In this document: positions 20,404-28,140 of the stretch, piece after piece | Position numbering within the stretch: position 1 is the first letter of the stretch | Layout of the letters: every line of letters starts with the position of its first letter | From: Rhizobium esperanzae | GTDB lineage: Bacteria; Pseudomonadota; Alphaproteobacteria; Rhizobiales; Rhizobiaceae | Reading direction: 5' to 3' | NCBI RefSeq assembly: GCF_002204185.1 | Contig: NZ_MXPU01000001.1 | Location: forward strand, 310,001 to 374,000 | Length of the DNA stretch: 64,000 nucleotides | Translations under genes and position numbers: made by a program | Notes under the pieces: model-generated | What the model was told of the DNA's origin: nothing | The model's input: only the letters and a program-made list of their open reading frames with translations | The model's database searches: none

Positions 20404-20468
20404 GGTCGTATTCTCCTCGCGTTGTTTCGGAACGTTGCAGCGGCGCACGCTCAATCAGGGTGCACAAA

Positions 20469-20498
20469 CCTATCTCGTTATCGCTGCAACGGAGTCAA
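20469..20498 (-). promoter_or_regulatory. Possible infC promoter
   Basis: On the minus strand TTGACT (20493-20498) and GATAGG (20469-20474) are spaced by 18 bp, about 65 bp upstream of the ATT start. The -10 match is poor, so this is only a candidate. Confidence 0.35.
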
Positions 20499-20581
20499 TA
20501 TCATCCTTTAGCGGAAAAATCACCAGCTGTCAGCCTGCCAAGAATCTGTTTTATAGGCCGAAACAACAGGAGGTTTCGCCG

Positions 20582-21397
20582 ATGTCCGATCAGATCAGCA
20601 ATGCCCTACCGCAGTTCCTGACTGTCGGCGAAGGCGAGGCGGCACGGGAAATCGCCATGCTCCTGCGTCCGGCGCAGGCCGGCAATGCTGCCCCATCGCT
20701 CGTTTGGCTATCCGGCTACCGTTCCGACATGAGCGGCACCAAGGCGGCGGAGATCGATGGGCTGGCGGCCGAACTCGGTGTCGCCTGCATCCGCCTCGAC
20801 TATTCCGGCCACGGGCTTTCCGGCGGCAGTTTTCGCGACGGCACGATCTCGCGCTGGCTGGAGGAAGCGCTTGCCGTCATCCGCCATGTTGCGCCCGAGC
20901 GCATCATTCTCGTCGGCTCGTCGATGGGAGGCTGGATTGCGCTCCGGCTGGCGCAGGAACTCGCAGGGCAAGGTGGTCCGAAGCTCGCCGGCATGGTGCT
21001 GATTGCCCCGGCGCCCGATTTCACCTCCGAACTGATCGAGCCGAACCTTAAGGCCAGGGAGCGCAAGTCGCTCGCGGAGCGCGGTTATTTCGAAGAGCGG
21101 TCGCAATACAGCCCGGAACCGAATATTTATACGCGGGCACTGATCGAGGACGGGCGCAGGAACCGGGTGCTCGACGGCATGATCGAGACGGGCTGCCCGG
21201 TGCATATCCTCCAGGGCATGAAGGATCCCGACGTGCCGCATGCGCACGCGATGAAGCTTCTGGAGCACCTTCCCGCCGACGACGTGGTGCTGACCTTCAT
21301 CCGCGACGGCGACCACCGCCTTTCCCGCCCCGGCGATATCGCCCTTCTGCTCGGCGCCGTCAAAGGCATCATCCTCGCATCCGCGAATGGGCGATAA
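20582..21397 (+). CDS. Alpha/beta hydrolase (acyl-thioesterase/esterase-like)
   Basis: A 271-residue serine hydrolase. The start at 20582 has AGGAGG nearby; the frame is open upstream but overlaps the infC region. The nucleophile elbow is GSSMGG with S114, the general base His is H245 in RDGDHRLS, and the acid is probably D217 in MKDPDVP. The oxyanion region is WLSGYRSDMSG. The pattern resembles the ABHD10/carboxylesterase-type group of mitochondria and alphaproteobacteria, with a lid region after VLIAPAPDF. Substrate not known; the adjacent divergent infC is probably unrelated. Confidence 0.85.
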   Translation: MSDQISNALPQFLTVGEGEAAREIAMLLRPAQAGNAAPSLVWLSGYRSDMSGTKAAEIDGLAAELGVACIRLDYSGHGLSGGSFRDGTISRWLEEALAVIRHVAPERIILVGSSMGGWIALRLAQELAGQGGPKLAGMVLIAPAPDFTSELIEPNLKARERKSLAERGYFEERSQYSPEPNIYTRALIEDGRRNRVLDGMIETGCPVHILQGMKDPDVPHAHAMKLLEHLPADDVVLTFIRDGDHRLSRPGDIALLLGAVKGIILASANGR

Positions 21398-21497
21398 TTT
21401 CCCGAAGCCGGCCGCGAATCTTGTTGCATTTTAACCATGTCGGCGAGTCGCAAGGCTCTCCCAAGAAGTAACGATTGACTCTTCTCGGCCCTCTCCA

Positions 21498-21512
21498 TTA
21501 ACAATTTGTTAA
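21498..21512. promoter_or_regulatory. CtrA-type box
   Basis: TTAACAATTTGTTAA matches the TTAA-N7-TTAA consensus of the cell-cycle regulator CtrA exactly. It lies 31 bp before the GTG start of the transglutaminase-like protease gene, and a half-site TTAACCAT is at 21431-21438. The local sequence is AT-rich, so a chance match is possible. Confidence 0.5.
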
Positions 21513-21543
21513 TAATTAAGGGGCGATCGAGGAAAGAGCGGGC

Positions 21544-22143
21544 GTGCGATTCAAAGGTATTTTTGTGGCCATGATGGCCGTTTTTGCGATGGCGCCTGCC
21601 GCCATCCCAGCTCCAAGCAGAAATGCTTCCATGGTAACAGGCAATGCCACCTCCCAACCGATCGGCCATTACGATTTCTGTCAGATCCACAGCAGTGAAT
21701 GCGGCGCAAACCGCAACGCGGGGCCGGTCGAGATGACGCCGGCGAAGTGGTCGCTGGTCCGTTCGGTCAACGCCACGGTCAACAGCACGATCAAGCCGAT
21801 GACCGACAAGGAAATCTACGGCAAGGACGAGGTCTGGGCCTATCCGACGACTGCCGGCGACTGCGAGGATTTCGCGCTCTTGAAGCGCCGCATGCTGATT
21901 CAGCGCGGCTTTTCGGCCGCCGACCTGCTGATGACCGTCGTGCGCAAGCCCGACGGTGAAGGCCATGCCGTGCTGACGCTGCGCACCGCCGGGGGCGATT
22001 TCGTGCTCGACAATCTCGCTGCCGACGTGAAGCCCTGGTTTGCGACGGCCTATACTTTCGTCAAGCGCCAGTCGAGCTACAACGCCGGCCGCTGGGTCAC
22101 CATCGAGAACGGCCGCGACCTTCTGGTCGGCGCTCTTCGCTAA
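21544..22143 (+). CDS. Periplasmic transglutaminase-like cysteine peptidase (BTLCP family)
   Basis: A 199-residue exported protein of the bacterial transglutaminase-like cysteine proteinase family (PF06035). The signal peptide is about residues 1-23. The catalytic triad is visible: C107 in TAGDCEDFALLKRR, H141 in GEGHAVLT, and D156 in FVLDNLA. Family members act in the periplasm; the LapG relatives cut adhesins, but this standalone form is not tied to a lapA/lapD set here. The start is GTG with GAGGAAAG upstream. A CtrA-type box precedes it, suggesting cell-cycle timing (inference), and a strong terminator follows. Confidence 0.88.
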   Translation: MRFKGIFVAMMAVFAMAPAAIPAPSRNASMVTGNATSQPIGHYDFCQIHSSECGANRNAGPVEMTPAKWSLVRSVNATVNSTIKPMTDKEIYGKDEVWAYPTTAGDCEDFALLKRRMLIQRGFSAADLLMTVVRKPDGEGHAVLTLRTAGGDFVLDNLAADVKPWFATAYTFVKRQSSYNAGRWVTIENGRDLLVGALR

Positions 22144-22165
22144 GCATTTCGAGGGGATGCGGGGG

Positions 22166-22198
22166 AAAAGGCCGGCGAAAGCCGGCCTTTTGCTTTTT
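22166..22198 (+). terminator. Intrinsic terminator of BTLCP gene
   Basis: AAAAGGCCGGC and GCCGGCCTTTT form a perfect 11-bp stem with a GAAA tetraloop, followed by GCTTTTT, 22 bp after the stop codon. Confidence 0.9.
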
Positions 22199-22362
22199 GG
22201 GGAGATTGGAGAGGCGTCGCCAATACCTTTCGCGGCCTCAAGGTATTCGTCGCTGGCGCTCCTCGCCCCTCATCTGGCCTGACGAGCAGTGAGGAGTGAG
22301 GATGATAGAAGCGAATCCACTGAGCGTGAGCGAGGGGCAAGAATGCCGGCACGCCCTCTCTC

Positions 22363-22511
22363 CAGCCTCATCCTGATGTGCGTAGCCCATAGGGCGAAGC
22401 CTCGAAGGACGGGGCTGGCCACCGGTCCCGGCAGATGCTGATGAGCGGCGTTCAGCCACCCGCCCTAGTGGTTCGAGACGGCCCTGCTGGCCTCCTCACC
22501 ATGAGGGCTGA
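22363..22511. repeat. RIME-like intergenic mosaic element
   Basis: The left end CAGCCTCATCC and right end GGTGAGGAGG-type/ATGAGGGCTGA form inverted termini. Inside are GCCTCGAAGGACGGG and GGTTCGAGACGGCCCTGC blocks. This arrangement is typical of the Rhizobium-specific intergenic mosaic elements scattered between rhizobial genes. The identity rests on pattern memory, not alignment. Confidence 0.6.
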
Positions 22512-22595
22512 TCGTGGTGCGTGCCGCCTGAGATGGGGTGTTAATATGCCGCACCGTTTCCCGGCCCTTCGCTTGAGCTCAGGGCGTTCGTCGCT

Positions 22596-22620
22596 GCAAT
22601 CGATTCACTGGATCGATTGC
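22596..22620. repeat. Palindromic repeat unit
   Basis: GCAATCGAT and ATCGATTGC form perfect 9-bp inverted arms around seven bases. Similar units are frequent in Rhizobium intergenic DNA, so it is probably a dispersed repeat and not a gene-specific operator. Confidence 0.6.
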
Positions 22621-22640
22621 TCGGCTTCGCCGACCGCTCC

Positions 22641-23624
22641 TCACCCATTCCCAATCAAAATACCGGCGGCGAGGACCAGACTGCCGCCGAGCACCACCTG
22701 GAAGGCGGCACGCAGGAAGGGGGTTTCCATGTAGCGGTTTTGGATGAAGGCGATTGCCCAGAGTTCGAAGAAGACGATGATGGCGGCGGTGATCGTCGCC
22801 GTCCAGAAATGCGGTATCAGATAGGGCAGCGCATGGCCGAGGCCGCCGAGCGCAGTCATGATGCCGCAGGCAAGGCCACGTTTGACCGGCGAGCCCCTGC
22901 CGGAGATCTTGCCGTCGTCATGGGCGGCTTCGGTGAAGCCCATCGAAATGCCGGCGCCGACCGAAGCCGAAAGACCGACGAGGAAGGTCTGCCATGTGTC
23001 CTGGGTGGCGAAGGCGGCGGCAAAGATCGGCGCCAGCGTCGAGACCGAGCCGTCCATCAAGCCGGCAAGGCCCGGCTGCACATAGGTCAGCACGAATTGC
23101 CTGTGCGCCGTCTCGTCCTCGTCATGCCTGACATCCTCTGGCGTGTGCGTGTCGCCCAGCATGCGGGCAATATCCTCGTGTCCCTGCTCGGCGAGCGCGA
23201 GGTCGCCGAGCAGTTCACGCGTCGAGGCGTCGGTGGTGCGCTTTGCCGCTTCGACATAAAAACGATAGGCCTGCTCCTCCATCGCCTCGGTTTCCTGTCG
23301 CATCGCGTCGAGTGACAGGTTGGCTCTCAGCCAGTCCGGCTTGCGCTCGTAAAAACCCTGCACATGCTCGCGCCGAATCAGTGGAATACGCTCGCCGAAA
23401 CGCTGACGATGGATTTCGAACAGCGATTTGCGGTGCGTGTCCTCGACCTCGGCCATATCTTCAAAGACCTTGGCCGAAGCCGGAAATTCAGGGCGCAGCC
23501 TATCGGCATAGGCGAGATAGATGCGGGCGTCGTCTTCCTCCGAGGCAATCGCAAGTGCGAGAATCTCCTGCTCGGAGAGCGAGTCAAAGGATCGTTTCGG
23601 CGACCTGAAAAAACGCGCCAGCAT
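22641..23624 (-). CDS. mbfA: Membrane-bound ferritin / iron exporter (MbfA)
   Basis: A 327-residue fusion of an N-terminal ferritin-like (erythrin-vacuolar iron transport) domain, about 12-155, and a C-terminal VIT1/CCC1-type membrane domain (about 165-327, four or five helices). Ferritin-site residues lie in IASEEDDARIYLAYAD and MAEVEDTHRKSLFEIH. VIT1 features are QPGLAGLMDGSVSTLAP and SASVGAGISMGFTEA. MbfA proteins of Bradyrhizobium and Agrobacterium export iron from the cytoplasm and protect against iron and peroxide stress. The ATG at 23624 follows GGAG. A perfect Irr iron-control element lies 15 bp upstream, so repression by Irr under low iron is expected. Confidence 0.92.
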   Translation of the reverse strand: MLARFFRSPKRSFDSLSEQEILALAIASEEDDARIYLAYADRLRPEFPASAKVFEDMAEVEDTHRKSLFEIHRQRFGERIPLIRREHVQGFYERKPDWLRANLSLDAMRQETEAMEEQAYRFYVEAAKRTTDASTRELLGDLALAEQGHEDIARMLGDTHTPEDVRHDEDETAHRQFVLTYVQPGLAGLMDGSVSTLAPIFAAAFATQDTWQTFLVGLSASVGAGISMGFTEAAHDDGKISGRGSPVKRGLACGIMTALGGLGHALPYLIPHFWTATITAAIIVFFELWAIAFIQNRYMETPFLRAAFQVVLGGSLVLAAGILIGNG

Positions 23625-23639
23625 AAACTTCTCCAACAA

Positions 23640-23656
23640 TTTAGAATAGTTCTAAA
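23640..23656. promoter_or_regulatory. Iron-control element (Irr box)
   Basis: TTTAGAATAGTTCTAAA is a perfect match to the TTTAGAA-N3-TTCTAAA iron-control element bound by Irr in rhizobia. It lies 15 bp upstream of the mbfA start and 136 bp upstream of the divergent haemoglobin gene. Placement next to the mbfA start fits repression. Confidence 0.85.
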
Positions 23657-23792
23657 CCTAAGGAAGGAAGCGATGGTGGTCAAGTGGCGGGGGCGGACCG
23701 GCTGACAGATTGCCGCAATCCGCATGAGCGGCTTTGGTTCGCTGAGGTAAAGACCTATATGGAGGCTGCCGCATCATGCGGCGCCGGGGTTT

Positions 23793-24263
23793 ATGATGAA
23801 CAATGACATTCAAGGCCGCCCTGCCCATGTCGCGGCGATCCGCGAAAAGGCGGAGGCCGAGATGCGGGCGATGGGGGTCGACGAGGCCTTTATCGGCAGG
23901 CTGGTCGAGACTTTCTACGGGCGCGTGCTGGAGCATCCCGATCTCGGGCCGGTGTTCGATGCGCGGCTTTCCGGGCGCTGGCCGGAGCATCTGGAGAAGA
24001 TGAAGAGCTTCTGGTCGGCCGTCGCCTTCCGCAGCGGCGCCTATGGCGGCAAGCCGGTGCAGGCGCATACGGGTGTTCAGAACCTGACGCCCGATCTTTT
24101 TCCGAAGTGGCTGTCGCTGTTTGCCGCAACGCTCGACGATGTCGCTCCCTCGCCGGAAGCCAAGGCCTGGTTCATGGCGACCGCCGAGCGGATCGCCAAA
24201 AGCCTGACGCTGTCGCTGTTCTACAATCCCGCTCTCGACGATCCCGCGAAAAAGGTGGGCTGA
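23793..24263 (+). CDS. Group III truncated haemoglobin
   Basis: A 156-residue globin of the group III truncated class. The B-helix/early region reads FIGRLVETFYGRVLEHPDLGPVF, followed by LEKMKSFWSAVAF and the heme-pocket segment AYGGKPVQAHTGV, whose His is the probable proximal ligand, then LFPKWLSLFAATLDD. Such globins bind O2, NO or peroxide; the role of group III members is not settled. It is divergent from mbfA, and the Irr box between them suggests both could respond to iron/heme status (inference). The start is ATG 23793; an ATG 3 bp later is equally possible. Confidence 0.9.
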   Translation: MMNNDIQGRPAHVAAIREKAEAEMRAMGVDEAFIGRLVETFYGRVLEHPDLGPVFDARLSGRWPEHLEKMKSFWSAVAFRSGAYGGKPVQAHTGVQNLTPDLFPKWLSLFAATLDDVAPSPEAKAWFMATAERIAKSLTLSLFYNPALDDPAKKVG

Positions 24264-24266
24264 TCA

Positions 24267-25157
24267 CTATCTTGCGGCAAAAGTCGCTCCGGCACTTGCG
24301 GCAACCACCAAGGCAGTTCCGGCCATCTGCAGCAGCGTCATCGGCTGCGCCAGAATGACGAAACCCGCGAGTGCCGCAATGGCCGGCTCGAGGCTCATGA
24401 GAATGCCGAAGGAGGCTGTCGGCATACGCCGCAGGGCAATCAGTTCTAGCGTGTAGGGGAGCAGCGGCACAAGAATGGCAAGGCCCGCCATTTCAACCAG
24501 GCCGTAAGCATCGAGCTTCGGCATGGCGCCGGCGAAGCCGAAGGGTGTGGCGACAAGAGCAGCGACCATTAGCGATATGGACAGCCCCTCCAGCCCCTTG
24601 AAGCTCGCGCCGATCTTTTTTGTCAGGACGATATAGATCGCCCATCCGGTTCCCGCGCCGAGCGCAAAGAGAATGCCCCCGATATCGCCCACCCAGCCTT
24701 CACCGTCATGGGCGAGGGCCAGAACGCCAAGTGCTGCAATGAGCGGCCAGAGGAGACGCCGGCTGAGGCCATAGCCGATGGTCGCAACCGACAGCGGGCC
24801 GAGAAAATCGATCGCCACGGCAAGACCGAGCGGAATGCGCTCGATCGCCGCGAAGAAGCTCATGGTCATCAGCGCCGTCGTCGCGCCGAGAACCAGCGCG
24901 CTCGTCCATTGCGCCCTGTTGCAGCTGACGACGCGCGGTCGCACGACGACGGCGAGAATGATGGCCGCAAAAGCCAGGCGCAGCCAGCTGGCGCCGGCCG
25001 GTCCATATGCGGCGATGGCGGAAGATGATAGTGCAGCGCCAAACTGGATCGACGACATGGATAGGAGGCACATCAGCCCGCCGGCCGCCACCCCGCCGAA
25101 TGCTGTTGACGCCTCTGCGGTCAGCGCGCCCGCGCCGGCATTTGCTCTTTCTTCCAT
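24267..25157 (-). CDS. EamA-family transporter (RhtA-like)
   Basis: A 296-residue inner-membrane protein with ten predicted helices in two EamA repeats. It resembles RhtA, the threonine/homoserine exporter, in segments such as FFAAIERIPLGLAVAIDFLGPL and RRMPTASFGILMSLEPAIAAL. The ATG at 25157 follows GGAGGCGG at good spacing; a longer frame from 25214 would add a polar stretch before it. It ends 3 bp from the convergent haemoglobin stop. Amino-acid export is the best guess, but the substrate is not proven. Confidence 0.85.
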   Translation of the reverse strand: MEERANAGAGALTAEASTAFGGVAAGGLMCLLSMSSIQFGAALSSSAIAAYGPAGASWLRLAFAAIILAVVVRPRVVSCNRAQWTSALVLGATTALMTMSFFAAIERIPLGLAVAIDFLGPLSVATIGYGLSRRLLWPLIAALGVLALAHDGEGWVGDIGGILFALGAGTGWAIYIVLTKKIGASFKGLEGLSISLMVAALVATPFGFAGAMPKLDAYGLVEMAGLAILVPLLPYTLELIALRRMPTASFGILMSLEPAIAALAGFVILAQPMTLLQMAGTALVVAASAGATFAAR

Positions 25158-25250
25158 ATCCGCCTCCAATTGTGAGCTGTTCTTACGAAGGCGGCTTGCG
25201 AGCGACAAATTCAAACTTCTGATCCGGCCAGCAAAAGGCCTTATGCAAGA

Positions 25251-25802
25251 TCAGAGACGGCCGGCCAGAATGAGCTCTTCGGCATCCTCAAAACTCATGT
25301 CGAACACCTTCCTGCCGATGTCGAAGCTGAAGCCGTTGCGGGCGAAGGCCGAAAGCTCTTTGGCCTTTCGCTTGTCATCAAGCTCGACGCGGCGGAAGGG
25401 GCCGAAGGCGCGTTTGCGGGCGAAGATCGTCGCGGCATAGAGATCGTCAGCCTGCTCGAGGGCGGCCTCGACCTTATCGCCAGCGACGCCCTTGGCCGCA
25501 AGTTTCCGGGCGATGGCGCGCTTCGATTTGCCGCCGCGCAGCTGGGAACGCGTGCTGATCTCGGCATAGGCGCCATCATCGAGAGCCTTGTTGTCATAGG
25601 CGAACCTGACGGCGAAATCGGCAAGGGCTTTGAGTTGCGCCGCGCCGATATCCTCGAACTTTTCTTTCGCCTTGCGGGTAATGGCATCAAACAGCTGCTT
25701 TTCGGTCATCATCCGCCGCTCCAAGCGATAAATGGCGGAGTTGCGCGCCCAGCTCAGCATGCGTGGTGTCGGTGTATCGGAGGAAACAGTCTCGTCGGTC
25801 AT
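25251..25802 (-). CDS. recX: RecX-family regulatory protein
   Basis: A 183-residue RecX-type protein built of repeated three-helix units; RecX binds RecA filaments and limits recombinase activity. Recognisable segments are ARNSAIYRLERRMMTEKQLFDAITRKA, the central LRGGKSKRAIARKLAAKGV, and the C-terminal AFARNGFSFDIGRKVFD. The sequence has the extended N-terminus common in alphaproteobacteria. recA is not nearby. It ends upstream of the divergent/parallel EamA gene and begins 9 bp after the amidohydrolase stop, suggesting co-transcription with it. Confidence 0.85.
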   Translation of the reverse strand: MTDETVSSDTPTPRMLSWARNSAIYRLERRMMTEKQLFDAITRKAKEKFEDIGAAQLKALADFAVRFAYDNKALDDGAYAEISTRSQLRGGKSKRAIARKLAAKGVAGDKVEAALEQADDLYAATIFARKRAFGPFRRVELDDKRKAKELSAFARNGFSFDIGRKVFDMSFEDAEELILAGRL

Positions 25803-25811
25803 ATCAAGCGA

Positions 25812-26837
25812 TCAGGCTTCCAGGCCCTTGAGGACATTGGCGACGTTGAGGCCGATCTCCGGCACGCCGTAACCGCCTTCCATGCAGGTGACGGCGGGCA
25901 AGCCGGCGGCGGAGATCATCTCTCCCATGCGCATGAAATCTTCGGATTTCAGCTGGAAGAAGGAAATCGGGTCGCGCTCGAAAGTATCGACGCCGAGCGC
26001 CACGACGATCGCCTCGGCGCCGAAGGCCTTGATGCGTGCGAGCGCGTCGGTAAGCGCCGAAGACCAGACCTGCCAAGGCGTGTGGGGCGGCATCGGATAG
26101 TTGCGGTTGGCACTGGCGCCCTCCCCCTCCCCTTCCTCGTCGGCATGGCCGAGGAAATAGGGGAAAGCGTGCATGGGATCGCCATGCAGCGAGGCGGTGA
26201 AAACATCGCCTCTGTGATAGAAGAGATCCTGCGTGCCGTTGCCGTGATGGAAATCGACATCGAGCACGGCGACCTTCTTCGCACCGTGATCGATGAGCCG
26301 CTGGGCCGCGACGCCTGCATTGTTGATGAAGCAATAGCCGCCGAAGAGATCGATGCCGGCATGATGGCCAGGCGGCCGGCAAAGCGCAAAGGCGAAACGG
26401 TTGCCGGCATTCAGCCAATCCGCGGCTGTGATGGCGCAACGCATCGAGGCGATCGCCGCTTCGTAGGAGCCCTTGGTGATGGAGGTGTCGGCGGCATTGG
26501 CGTAATGGCCGATCGCGCCGACGATATTGTCGGGCACGCGCTGGCTGGTGCGGCGGACCGGGAAGGAATTGGCGATCGCCTCGCCTTCGAAGCCGGCCGT
26601 GACCCAGCGATCCCAGGCGGTGGCGAGAAAATCGAGATAGGCGGGATCATGCACCTTTCGGGCCGTATCCAGCCCATGCGCATCCGGCGCCACGACATCC
26701 CGGAAACCGGCTTCAGTGACCGCCGTCAGGATCCACTCGGCGCGAAACGGCGCCTCGAAGGGCGTCACCAGCTGGCCGGCATAGAGCTCGGTCCTGGCAT
26801 CGCGCAGCTTGTGGTCTTCGGAATAGATGACGCGCAT
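25812..26837 (-). CDS. Acetylpolyamine amidohydrolase (class IIb-type histone-deacetylase fold)
   Basis: A 341-residue zinc amidohydrolase of the arginase-deacetylase fold. The catalytic pair H158-H159 lies in CRPPGHHAG. Zinc ligands D195 and H197 lie in LDVDFHHGNGTQ, with D284 in LGVDTF, and the transition-state Tyr is Y323 in GGYG. These numbers coincide with those of the characterised Mycoplana ramosa acetylpolyamine amidohydrolase, also 341 residues. It is therefore expected to deacetylate N-acetyl-putrescine/cadaverine/spermidine in the cytoplasm. It is probably co-transcribed with recX; no polyamine genes are adjacent. Confidence 0.9.
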   Translation of the reverse strand: MRVIYSEDHKLRDARTELYAGQLVTPFEAPFRAEWILTAVTEAGFRDVVAPDAHGLDTARKVHDPAYLDFLATAWDRWVTAGFEGEAIANSFPVRRTSQRVPDNIVGAIGHYANAADTSITKGSYEAAIASMRCAITAADWLNAGNRFAFALCRPPGHHAGIDLFGGYCFINNAGVAAQRLIDHGAKKVAVLDVDFHHGNGTQDLFYHRGDVFTASLHGDPMHAFPYFLGHADEEGEGEGASANRNYPMPPHTPWQVWSSALTDALARIKAFGAEAIVVALGVDTFERDPISFFQLKSEDFMRMGEMISAAGLPAVTCMEGGYGVPEIGLNVANVLKGLEA

Positions 26838-26971
26838 TTCGGATTCGTCCTTGATTGAAACTCCAGACTTACATGCGTCGGCCGCGACAAAAAAGCCGGC
26901 GCGGCGCCCTTGATCGCCAAAGTGAATGACTTCACCCTTCGCGATGTTTTGAGTCCGAAGGAAACTGCCGC

Positions 26972-27616
26972 ATGAAAGTGCTGATGGTCGATGTCGACGG
27001 CGTGCTCATCCATGGCCGTCCGGCCGACGGGCTGCCCCACTTCACCTATCTCGAGCGCGATCTCGGCCTGCGACCCGATCTGCTGCAGCAGGAGTTTTTC
27101 CAGGTTCACTGGGGCGACATCATCATCGGCCGCGAAGCACTGGAGCCCAGGCTCGCCGGCGTGCTCGCAAAGATCGCGCCCCATCTCAGCGCAGCGGCGC
27201 TGATCGATTACTGGTTCGAAAACGATTCCCGGCTCGACCGCAATCTGCTGGCAGATCTCGCCGCTCTCAGGCGAAGCGGCGTCACTCTCTTCCTGGCGAC
27301 CAACCAAGAGCACAGGCGGGCGCGTTACCTGATGGAACAGCTGGGCCTTGGCGCCCATTTCGACGACATCATCTATTCGGCAGCACTCGGACACAGCAAG
27401 CCTTCGCCCGACTTCTTCCGGATGGCGACCGAACGTGCCGGGGTCATGGCCGCGGAGATCGCATTCATTGACGATATGGCGGCGAATGTCGAAACGGCGC
27501 GGCAGTTCGGTTGGAACGCGGCGCAATGGACGGCGGGGGCGACGTTGGCCGGGGCGCTTCCCATGTTTGCAAGGTGGCATGAGCAGCGCTGGTGCAATCA
27601 GGCGAGCCGCTTGTAG
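26972..27616 (+). CDS. HAD-family hydrolase
   Basis: A 214-residue haloacid-dehalogenase-like phosphatase. Motif I is VDVDGVLIHG (nucleophile Asp in DVD), motif II is FLATNQE, motif III involves the Lys in GHSKPSPDFF, and motif IV is FIDDMAANVETARQFGW. The alpha-helical cap lies between motifs I and II. It resembles epoxide-hydrolase-N/YihX-like sugar phosphatases. A GAAGGAAAC ribosome site precedes the ATG. The end overlaps the convergent acetyltransferase gene by 19 bp. Substrate unknown. Confidence 0.88.
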   Translation: MKVLMVDVDGVLIHGRPADGLPHFTYLERDLGLRPDLLQQEFFQVHWGDIIIGREALEPRLAGVLAKIAPHLSAAALIDYWFENDSRLDRNLLADLAALRRSGVTLFLATNQEHRRARYLMEQLGLGAHFDDIIYSAALGHSKPSPDFFRMATERAGVMAAEIAFIDDMAANVETARQFGWNAAQWTAGATLAGALPMFARWHEQRWCNQASRL

Positions 27617-28116
27617 AACAAGGTGGTGTCGCAAAAGCCGCCTTCCGGCCACAGAGCATAATCGGGGATGACGCCGACGCGCTGCCAGCCCAGGCGGGGA
27701 TAGATCGCCTCGGCATCGCTGCCGGTTGCGGTGTCGAGCACCAGCAAGGTCTTGCCGCGGGCGGCCGCCTCGCGTTCGGCGGCTTCCATCAGCAGCCGGG
27801 CGAGGCCGCGCCCGCGGGCGCAACGATGCACCAGGAGCTTCTTCAGATCGCCGCGATGCGGCTGGTTCGGCATCTGCGCGGCGCCCACCTGCACCGTGCC
27901 GACGATCCGGCCATCGAGTTCGGCGACAACAAGCAGGCTGCCGCCGCCGGCAACCGCATCGGCAACGTCCAGCCAATAGGGTTCGGCATCTTCAGGTCCA
28001 TAGGGCTGCATGAAGCCGACGGAGGCGCCGCCCATGACGCAATCGGCCAGCACCTCCGAGAGGGCCGGAATGGCAGCGCGGGCCTCCTCGGCAGAAAGGA
28101 TGCGAATGTCAGGCAT
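27598..28116 (-). CDS. GNAT-family N-acetyltransferase
   Basis: A 172-residue GNAT protein. The acetyl-CoA-binding core is LKKLLVHRCARGRGLARLLMEAAEREAAARG, with the ARGRGLARL pyrophosphate loop, followed by DTATGSDAEAIYPRLGWQRVG, a common C-terminal pattern. The acceptor is not identifiable. It lies 24 bp downstream of the XRE-cupin regulator gene in the same orientation and is probably co-transcribed with it, so the regulator may control this enzyme. Confidence 0.87.
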   Translation of the reverse strand: MPDIRILSAEEARAAIPALSEVLADCVMGGASVGFMQPYGPEDAEPYWLDVADAVAGGGSLLVVAELDGRIVGTVQVGAAQMPNQPHRGDLKKLLVHRCARGRGLARLLMEAAEREAAARGKTLLVLDTATGSDAEAIYPRLGWQRVGVIPDYALWPEGGFCDTTLFYKRLA

Positions 28117-28140
28117 GTTCTTCTCCTGAAATGAAGGTCG

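Larger units (their letters stand above)
22144..22640. other. Non-coding region rich in repeats
   Basis: This ~500-bp gap between the BTLCP gene and mbfA holds the terminator, a rhizobial mosaic repeat and a separate palindrome (listed individually). Short open frames across it look like translated repeat DNA, with no recognised product. Confidence 0.7.

Noticed and set aside
22435..22734. 99-codon frame across the RIME-like region
   Set aside because: It consists mainly of repeat DNA and runs into the mbfA gene on the other strand.
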